In this document: piece by piece, positions 47,001 through 57,900 of the stretch
Layout of the letters: each line of letters starts with the position of its first letter
Numbering within the stretch: position 1 is the stretch's first letter
Assembly: GCA_025617745.1 (NCBI GenBank)
Contig: CM046858.1
Span: 34,790,598 to 34,854,597, forward strand
Origin: Heliocidaris erythrogramma
Taxonomy: Eukaryota; Echinodermata; Echinoidea; Camarodonta; Echinometridae
Length of the DNA: 64,000 bases
Reading direction: 5' to 3'
The notes under the pieces: model-generated
Databases searched by the model: none
What the model saw: the letters and a program-made list of their open reading frames with translations, nothing else
What the model was told of the DNA's origin: nothing
Position numbers and translations under genes: made by a program

Positions 47001-50000
47001 ACTATTATTATTATCCTCATTTTTATCATTGTCATTATTATTATTATTATCAACATTGTTATCATTGTTTTAGTTAAGTATAAGTTGTTATTTCAAGTTA
47101 TGTAAAGCAATATGTATATCAAGCACTATAAATGTAAACTATTATTATTAATTTTATAATTAACATTATTATTATCATTATCATTATCATTATTCTTTAG
47201 GTGATCGTCTGCTAGATATCCCGTGTAAAGTCTGCGGAGATCGTAGCTCGGGGAAGCACTATGGTGTCTACGCCTGTGATGGATGCAGCGGCTTCTTCAA
47301 GCGCAGTATCCATAGAAACCGGGTCTATGTCTGCAAGCAGCAAGGCAAAGGAGGAGGAGACTGCCCCATTGACAAGACCCACCGCAATCAATGCCGGGCC
47401 TGCAGGCTCAGGAAATGCTTCGAAGCCCAGATGAATAAAGATGGTAAGGCCTCTTTCCAATTCTTTTTTTTTTTTTGGTGCTGTGATTGTGATGGTGAGA
47501 GTGATGGTGCTGGTGCTGACGGTGATGTTGTTGGTGCTGTGATGATGTTGCAATGGTGCTTGTGTTGGTGATGGTGTTGATGGATGAAATGTTGGTGGTG
47601 ATGATGGTGGTGGTCGTGATGGTGATGTTGCTGGCTCTGTGATGGTGCTGTGATGGTACTGGTGTTGGTGCTTTAATGGTACTGTGATGGTGCTGGTGCC
47701 AGTTGGTGTTGGTTTTTGTATTGCTGTTGACGTGTTTATATTGGTTCTGATATCTGTCGGTATTAGTAGGCTTATAGTATTGATGATAGTACGATGGAGG
47801 ACAGAAGTCAATGTTAAGATCATTTACACAATTTGATGGGATTTTCGAGCCGTTCGGTTTTAAAGTGAACACATAATTTCGATAAGTTTCATGATATACT
47901 GACTTTGGCTCAATGAATGGCGTTCAGCATCTGTTTTGTGCCATTTCGGCAACACAGTCATATATTGACATTTGAAATGTCTAAGCTGAATGTTAGATCA
48001 TATTGGTTTCCCATGACACATGTTGTAAATTTGTGTTTATACATACCTCAGTGTGAGATATAATGTTCAGTTCAAATAATTTTGTGTATTATGATCCCCG
48101 ATGCATTTCGATTCCGTACGGTAATCGCTTGTCACCTTAAAGTAGGCTACAAAAATGAAGCGATAATGCGCTTAAACTCCTAATCCAGTCAATCAACACT
48201 AATTGCTCTCCATTATGTCACGAATAATCTGTAACACGATTGATTTGGAGAGAAAAAATATCGATAAATGGGCGTACGGACAGACGGACTTGTCTACCAC
48301 AAGCACGCGTGCGCTCAATTCGGCTACGTTTGTTTTGACAATATTACAAGTCTTAAGCATTCCCGCAGTATTTACCACAATCAGCAAGTGCATATCATAT
48401 CCCACCAAAACCATAAGCAGTTTCTTTTGATTTTCCCACAAATAAAAGATCCTTTCATGGAACGGAAAACCGCACGCTCATACACAGTTGCACAAATACA
48501 ATCGAGGATTTTTTTTTTCTCTTGTAGTTAGCCGGAGACTAGTCTGAAAAGAAGTTGTTATATCTAATGAAGGGCGGTGCAGTGATTTATAGCGCTATGT
48601 CACCTATCTAATAAGGATTTGTGTGTATGTTATATTTGCAAAATGATATCGTGTAAGGTTAAAATCTATTTATTCGTGAATTTGCATACCCTCATGAAAT
48701 TACATAGAGTTTGACCATTGATACTTGTTTGTACTAAAGCGAAATACAATACTTGAAACTCAGTACTTTATGATATTCAATACTTTAAATAATGCTTTAA
48801 GGATGAACTCGTAGAATCCCTCTGTACATCAGGGTTTTTTATGTTTTTTCTCTGTCTCTCGCGCTCCCTCTCTCTCTCTCTGTTATTTTTCTACATGTTT
48901 GTGTAATAAGGAGGAGACGTGGATGTTTAATCCTATAAAAGAAAATTTCATTGCGCAATCTTGTTTCATAAATATGACTGTTTCTAAAGACATTTTGCAG
49001 TGAAACATACTGCTTTCCAATTGATTGTCTCTCTTTTTGTTTTAATCATTATGCAAAGTTTCTGTGACAGGATATTTCCTTCATACGCCATACAATGTAC
49101 TCTTGTCCATATTTTGACCATGCATACTTTGTGGAAACTCCAACTTTAGCCCCTGGCTGGCCTTCGGCACTATACTTCGGTTCAAAAAGACATCTTTTTT
49201 GGCGAGGGAGACGTTAAATGCTTTGACATTTCATTCCTCAAGAAGTCGATGACAGATGTATGTCTGTTATAACATCTTCAAGCGGATGCCCTTCGCATCC
49301 CATCTTCTTATTGCGCGCCAAACACAAATAAGTCAATACCATGCGATCGTCTGCAAACGAAATGCACGAGATGGCTCAGATCTTTGGCCGCTTTTCGGCT
49401 GGAGCTTTGCTTTCATTTCACAAAGTTTCCCCCCAAATAAGATAGGAATGGAATAAAAGGAATATTTTTAGATAATAGGAGTATCCTCGAGATTGAGCGA
49501 GGCTTGTTGATTTGCCCTCGGGCTAAAAAGGCGACACCGTGGGCTTCATCAGTGGATGGCTTTATTGGAGTCTTATTGAAAGGATGCGCAGTTTATCTTC
49601 TAGCCGCTGTGTTATCTCATGGCATTGAAATTGAGTCTTTAAGATTCTTTTCATTTGTCTTCTGCGCTAAAAACCTAAGTTTGCAGTACTTCTTCCCCTC
49701 GAGTTATTTGTACTTTAAACTTGTCCTGCACTGTTATCTTCGTGTCCTGTTTTTCATATTTGCTATTAAATTAAGTATACGACGTCGTATGTTATCTTGC
49801 TAGACAAGTACGACGTGAAGCCTTTAATACACCGACTCTTCCTAAATAATGTTTAGAACGTACTTTTAAATTTCAAAGAACTTTTCCCCCCATTTTAATG
49901 AAACCTTTAGATATCTTAGTAAAAGGGTGTTTTCTTTAAAAGCAGCCCCCCCCCCCCCCTCTCTCTCTTTCTATATATTTGTCTATTTATCTATCTGTCT

Positions 50001-51444
50001 ATCTATCTATCTTTCAATCTACTTTATCTATCTGTCGCACTGCATTTTTAATGTGCTCGTTACTTTTGTGCATATTTTTAGCGTTACTTCTGTATAGATT
50101 GGTGTTAGTAGTGATTCTGTTGTTTGACTGGAATCATTAGAAGCTTGGAGAATCATATACAGTGCGTCTCAGCAAAAATATTAACGGTTGGAAAAAGTCT
50201 CCCCAAAAAAATGTTTCAAAATATTTTTAGGAAATTTTCATATCTGTGGATAGCTTACGGACTCTTCTATCAGATGACACCAAATTGTCTACCAATATTT
50301 TACGCTTTAGTGAGCAAAAACCCAATTTTGTGAAAGGGTGCACAATCCAGACTTGACAAGAATTTATATTGGTTCTGACTGCTATCAGCCAAGCTTAGAG
50401 TTATGAAAAGGCTTAGAAATATCCATATTCTGATCAATAAAAAACCAATTTATGAAATAGCAGGCTTTAATCTCTTTATATCCTTACATATCCCATCAAC
50501 ATCTTATGCTTGAGTGAGCAATTAACTATTAACTTTGCTGAGTGTTTCAAAATGTTACTTTTGGTGATACCAGCCAGAACAAATACCAATTCTTGTCAAG
50601 TCTGAATTTTGCACCCTTTCATAAAAGTGGTTTTTGATCACTCAAGAGTAATAGCTAGTCAGATTTGTTGGTGTTATGGCATAGGAGAGACCCTGAGCTA
50701 TCTACAAGAATTGAAATTTATTGAAAATGTTCTGAAATATGTATTTGGGGAGACATTTTCCAACTGTTAACTTTGGGGGACGCACTGTATACAAATTGCA
50801 TTTTGTTTATGGAATGACGTATCTAAAATCAAACAAACTAGGATGACCTCATTAAAAATAATACATATAGAAGGTAGAGAGAGAGAGAGAGAGAGAGAAT
50901 AAAAATATAAATCCGCGTTCTTAAATACTCCCCGCCCAGCCTCTATTTTCTACATTATTGCTGTATGAAATGGGAACAGGCCATGGGTAGTGATGGTTGT
51001 GTCGGGGGGGGGGGGGGGGGGGGGGGGTGCCTCCTGATAAATATGAATCAATGTGCTGCTTTTAGTTTGTTTTTGAAATATGGTGTTAATAATCGCCTTG
51101 AAAGCCACAACGGGAAAATGACCGAGAGAAATTCGTCGACTTGACGATGATCCTTCACGCATGATCGAAGCCACCTTGCAAAGACTGAATGTCAACGCTC
51201 TACATAAGACATCTCTAGACACCAACACATTATGTCCACGTCAAGGAACATAACTGCTTTAAAATCATTAGATCCGCTAAGAGATAACAATCACAATTAC
51301 CAAATAATAAAGAGATAAATAAGACGCTAGAAAGAAAAAAAAAACTGTCATAATAAAGCAAAAATGAAGCAAGATAGATATATAAAGCAAGATATGAAGC
51401 AAGATATGAAGCAAGATATGAAGCAAGCAAGATATGAAGCAAGA

Positions 51445-51480
<36 letters not shown>

Positions 51481-54400
51481 CAGATAAATTGATAATGATG
51501 ATTATGGAGTAAAAGAGGAGGAAGAGAAGAAATGTATGACAACAGAACGGGGAGGGAGACAGAATTATATAGAAAGTGGTGACTTTATAGAGATGGTGAA
51601 CCGTGTACGGTAGCACGTGACATTAATATTATCATATAATTTTATTCAAGTAAAAACAAGTTTCCACTGCAGATTATTATAACATGATGTTTGCCAAGTC
51701 GGCACAAATGCACTAGAAATACAATAAACAATACAGAATAAATGACTAGGCCTAAACATTCGAAGGGCAGAAACTATACATAATACCCTTTTACAAAGTT
51801 TTAGAATCAAACTTCGTTGATTAAAGTGGGATGGAATGAGCTGCACCACCTTCTAGCGGTTAATAGAGTGTGACTTCGTACTTTTCCAAACTGCCCCTAA
51901 AACTCCGTCACGAAGTAAGGGCACACCATTCCCAAGGGGTCTCCCTGGCGGATGGGTGTCGGGCTGGCAGCTAGCAAAGTGACGAAGCGTTTGTGATTGG
52001 TAATGTGAACAAGATCTTGCTCACGCCTGTGCTTATGTTGATTTCATCTGTAATTATCAGGAGATCAATTTGAGGACTTGGTCGATTGAAGGGGGAGGGG
52101 TGGGGAACTAGAATAAGCTTGAATTGACATGTATTTTAAAAAAACAGATCAATTTGAAGGGGAAAAAGAATCAAACACATTACCTAAACTTGGATCAACT
52201 CCAGTAATGTGAATATTGTTGTTCTGTATTTGAAAATTGATGATAGAGAATCGTAAAGTAAAAAGAAAATGTGTTCCTTTGTGCATCGCAGATGCAATTT
52301 TAGGTTTATTCAAATGTTCATCGAGCCCAACATCAATTACATGAGTATCATCAAACAATTTTTTTAAAGGTATAATTGTACAAAACAAAACAAAAAAAAT
52401 AGAAAAAGGGTTGGACGTTAGTCGAAGATCACGGGTGAGGGTATATGAATTAAGGGGAAAAGGAATAACCTACATGCTTTCAGACCCTATCACAAGTTTT
52501 ACACTTTAAATTTATGATCTTCCGGTATTGATATCACATTCTTTTTCGGATAGAAAAAAAACAACAACTAAGACTACCTAAATCAAGGGGGAACTCCATA
52601 AGCCCTTTGATTTTTACAACAGAAATGAAAAAAGGGTTAAGTTCATAAATCTTCAGTATTTTTAAGCTTTCGGTTTCTTGAATGGACGTGTATGCAATTA
52701 AGAGCAAAATGTTATATATCTTTCATAATAATAGCATAGCCATCAAAAATATGTTTATTTTGGGGTTTCAATGTAAGGGAAATCGCGAGTGACGAATCAC
52801 CACTTCAGTTTGCAGTGGTGCTTGAAATTCATGAAGATCCTTCTCGATCATACCTCTCTCTGGGAGGTGGCGGATAGAAGTGAAACCATTCCGTTCAAAT
52901 TCGAGAGGGCATCAAGATATTAAAATGTCACCCTGATGACAGGGTGGTTGCCATGCGACGCTGACAATTGATTTTCCATCATGAAGATGTATAACTAGGA
53001 GATGAACTCGTCAAAAATTACAGGTTACTATGAGAATCTTCAATATTTTTGAAGCCTTTTGTTGAACGTGTCTGCAATTAAGATGGAATATGTCAACATT
53101 AATTTAATTTTGTAGCTTATCCTTGAAAAATATATTATCTATGGGTTTTACTGTAAAGGAAATATTGGGTGACATATTGCTACTTAAGATAGAGTAGAAG
53201 TAAGACCATTCCTTTATAATTACTCTTTGATGACTGGCTGGTTGTCAGGTGACGCCGTAAATTGATTTCAAATATTAATAATGAATATAGCCGATTATAA
53301 TATATAATATAATAATATTATACGGGCCCGTGTAAAAGAAGGAGGAAATTAGGATTACACTGAATGGCTAAGAGTCGGCCGGTTTGAAATCAATGTGGAG
53401 TCGATTGGTGGTGTGACTTGGATGGGATACAATGGTACACGAGCTACTTACGGAAACAATAACTTCTAGAGATCAGGAGATGAATTTTATTAAACGTTTT
53501 AACGACAATAATCCCCGTTGTCTGTCATAAAGACGGAAATAAATCATTGATATAGACGCTTTGGGTGAGACCTTTTTTTTAGTATGTTGAAATCCCATTA
53601 TATGTGTTGAGGCCGTTTCAGTTTCTACGAGGATGATTTGTTTCATCTATTTTATTCATATTTTACTTAAATCGGGCAAAGAGTAGAAGTAGAAATGAAC
53701 AAAAGATATATACCATCATGAAGCGCACGATATTCGTTTTTATTTAAGTCGTTGACAACTGAATTCTCCTATTCCCCATAAACTAACACGGTTCAAATAG
53801 GCAATGGGTTAAAGGAAAATGATGTCAGATTAATAGTACTCTCTTTATGCATGTTATAATGAAAAGGACTTTTAAAGTTCTTCTCGACAAGAATTTATAT
53901 AAAGTTGTATGCAAGCATAATTATTAGGGGTATATTTCCTCTTCTTTTTGTCTTTTTGCTTTCCATATCCACCTCCGTAAGACTTTACATTATAGCTTAT
54001 TACTTTATTACTCTGTGCTGTATGGAAAACGTTCTACTGCTCGTCATGCATGAATGTATCACAATTTGGCCTTTGACAGCTGTACTTCTTTTGTCAGAAT
54101 CATAATACTCCCTAATAATATCACACCTTTCATAAACGCTCCTCCTTTCATAATGCATTTTCATTGTGCAGAATGATTTGTTTTCCCACGTTCCACCTTT
54201 AGCCATATAAAGCTGAAATTAGCCCGTTACGTGTCGTTTTTCCGAAGGTTCATATTTCCGAAGGTTCGTTTACTTCAAAGATTCATAATTCCAAAGGTTC
54301 GTAATTTCGAAAATGTAATAGAACCCTACATCAATTTTCAGAATTATGAACCCTTTTTCTTTTATTTTCGTAAACAGAAACCCTATTTCAATTTTGGAAA

Positions 54401-54884
54401 TACGAACCCTATTTTATTTTCGGAATTATGAACCCCCTGACATGGGAGTTACGAACCTTCGGAATTATGAACCTTCGAAGTAGAGCAACAAATGTTCAGA
54501 ATTATGAAACCTATTTCATTTTCGGAACTATGAACCCCCTTATATTATGGATATGGGAATTACGAAGCTTCAGAATTACGCACCTTCAGAAAATCTAGTG
54601 CCCCCCTTCTCTTTCTTTCTCTCTCTCTCTCTCTCTCTCCCAAATCAGCCAACTAAGCACCTGCTATAGGCCGGTGTTATTTTTTCTAGTTCTGTGATCT
54701 CTGTTGTTATTGTAAAGGATAGATTTTTTTAGTAGAATAACAAGGTTATACTCCTCTTCCTGTTGTGTTTGAGTTGTCAATCAAGATGGACAAAATATAT
54801 ACAATGGCTTTGATAGTAGCTTATACAAATCACGATGAGGGGAAGCTTTCTATAATCCTTCCTTTATAAAGTCTTTTAAGTCTC

Positions 54885-54964
<80 letters not shown>

Positions 54965-57900
54965 TGCTGTTCGTTATGCAATTACAATCTTTATTACAAT
55001 ACTAGTAAACATTAATACAAACACCAACACCGAGCGTGAAATCACCCGTTGCATTTTTGATGGTATATATTTATTGACTCAATGATTATGCTGAGAGAGT
55101 GCAATCTTGGTAAAGACTTTTAAAGAGCTATATCTTTTTCATTAATAGTTTGTTGTTAAAAAAATGTAAATCAATAACTCATAACAGCAAAGTGAACAGC
55201 AAAATATTAACAAAAGACATTAATTTTGGCAAACACACATCAATATGAAATGGAAAAAAATTGCTCTAAACACCAACACGGTAACACCATACACCAACAC
55301 CGAGCGTGAAATCACCCAATCATTGTATATGCATTTCTTTCCTTTCATATTGATGTTTGTTTATCAAAATGAAAGTTTGAACTCGTTCAAATTCGTATTT
55401 ATTTCATTTCCAACAGAAGGAAAAGACAATGACATTATAGATATTATTACAGAAAATATGAAAAATTTATGTTCAAATTCATTTTTTCTTGATAAATTAT
55501 GATAATGAATTATTAAAAGAAATTCTTAGTTTCTGAGGAAATGTGGGGGATCCACTAAAAAGCAGTGCTTGTAATTTGTGGGTCCCCCAAATCGTTGAAT
55601 CGTTGAATATAATATTAAATTAGGAATGTTGTAATATGAGTATGACACATAATAAAGCTCTCGATGTTTAGGTATACTCTTCCAAATATGCGCATCTTGA
55701 TAAATCTATTTTCTCTATTCCTCTTTGTTTATCAGCTGTTCAGCATGAACGTGGGCCACGCAAGCCAAAGAATAAGCCACTGGGTTCTCCAGATGCACGA
55801 TCAACAGGAACACCAGGTACACTTCGATCTCTGACCCCTAACAGCACCACATCAATAAGCCCCTTGCCACGCCACCCCAGCCACTCGATCTTACCACTGA
55901 CCGTACCACACCGCCCACTGCCCGGGAGACAAGTCACCGCTGACCGGTGCCTCAGCCCCGCTGCCTCCCCCGTCCAGTAGTTTCATATCTTCGTCAGTTT
56001 ACTACGGTACGTTTTATCACAGCCTTCTCACCGCAGAGCACTACAACATCAACCCGCTCGCACTGGACGCGTTACGGGAAGATGACGGGGGAGAGATGGG
56101 TCGAGTAAAGGGTCTTGGAACGTCCATTGCTACATCGCCAGATAACTTACCGGAAGTAACGGCGAGACTTCTATTTACGTCAGTGAAGTGGGCAAAAAAC
56201 ATCACGTGTTTTAGATTGCTGCCATTCAGAGACCAGGTTCGTGGCTTATCCATAAATTTTTACACCGAATCTATTCCTTTATAGCCATCTCTTCAATCGT
56301 TTTCAAAACAACATTTTTGATGTAGTTATTCATAAAACAATTAGCTATTACTGATACTGTATAGGTCTATAAATGTAATTCAGATATTAATGTTCATCAT
56401 TTTTTACATTGGCATGCTGGTAAGCAACGGAAATATTATCTTACACGTATAATAAACAAACACGATATTTGACAAAATCTTATCGAGTTAACATTGGATA
56501 ATTATCATTTAGATATCATTATTATATCATTATCAGTTATATCCATTTTCAAACCCATTTAAACCAAAATAAATATAATCTTCAATCCATATGATAAGAT
56601 AAACACGTTGAACATGATGAACACTGGGGAGCGTTTCATCAAGCGTTTTGTCAGTGATTTTTACCGACAACTGTTATAAGCTACTGAAATCCTTGCATCT
56701 GATTGGCTGCGAGCAAATTTGTCAGTAAAAGTCACTGACAAAACCTTTTACGAAACGCTCCTGCGTATAATCCCGTGATCACGGTGAACATTATAGGGAC
56801 CCCCCCCCCCCCCCCCCCCCGAAACTAGGCAATATTGAAAAGGCATGAAGAAGATTTTTACGATGTTGCTATCTGAATATACAACGTAAATTTCTGTGTC
56901 AACTCTTCATCATCATCATCATCATCACCATTTTATCATCAATATGCTCTTAACTTAGGATTTCAATTATTTATCCATTCTGCTTATTTGAACATGTTTT
57001 AGCTATTTCACAATATTTGTCTGGGGCTGCCATATTCTCAAGCAAAATAATGGCAGTCCTTCTTCCGCAAATGATTTTATATGTTATGAATTACAATAAT
57101 TTGACAATTTATCATTTCGTGTTTGTTTTTGAAAAATAATTGTTACATATACATGTACTTGTTTATGATTTAGTGTCAAAAAGTACTCTTGTATTTTATA
57201 TACATTACCGAAAAATGTTGTACTAATATGAATGCAGAAGAAAATTAATCAAATCAAATCAAAAGATTTTTCAATTTTGGAAAACGATTATCCCATCATA
57301 TTTTCAAACTCAAGTATCAGTCCATAAAAGTTGATTTGTGTTCCCATTTTTTAAGTCCACATTTTTGCAGTTGGAATGACTGTACGGAGAAGTTCAACAA
57401 ACCACTTTGCTTCCAGAAATTCATCCCATAAACCTCATTGGCGGGTACAGGTACCCAATCTGACATTATTAAGTACCCTAGACAACAGGAATGAAATGTG
57501 CGCGAATCTACCATCATAGACTATAATTATTGTTGTTATTCAACCACAATTAGATGATTTAGATAATTAGTAATTTTTTAATATTTATTTTCCACTCGTG
57601 CAGCTTATCCTTCTTGAGGAGACATGGAGAGATTTGTTCCTGATGGGAATGTGCCAGTGGGCGGTGCCACTCGAAACAGATGCCCTCCTCAAATCACTGG
57701 AAAGGAGTATGAGCGTGAAAGGAGACAAGACCTCGGCCGAAACTACGGCAGAGCTCGCATCACAGGTCCGCTTCATGAAGGACACGGTTGCTAAGCTACG
57801 GGCGATGAAAGTGGACTTTACAGAGTTCGCGTGTCTGAAGGCTGTAGCATTGTTCAAATCAGGTACGTATATTCTCATAACGTATAGGCATTCATTCTAA

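Noticed and set aside
47212-47872. Minus-strand 203- and 154-codon frames over NR2E1 exon 2
   Set aside because: They are antisense to the zinc-finger exon and the adjoining GGTGAT repeat, which gives Thr/His/Ser-rich translation.
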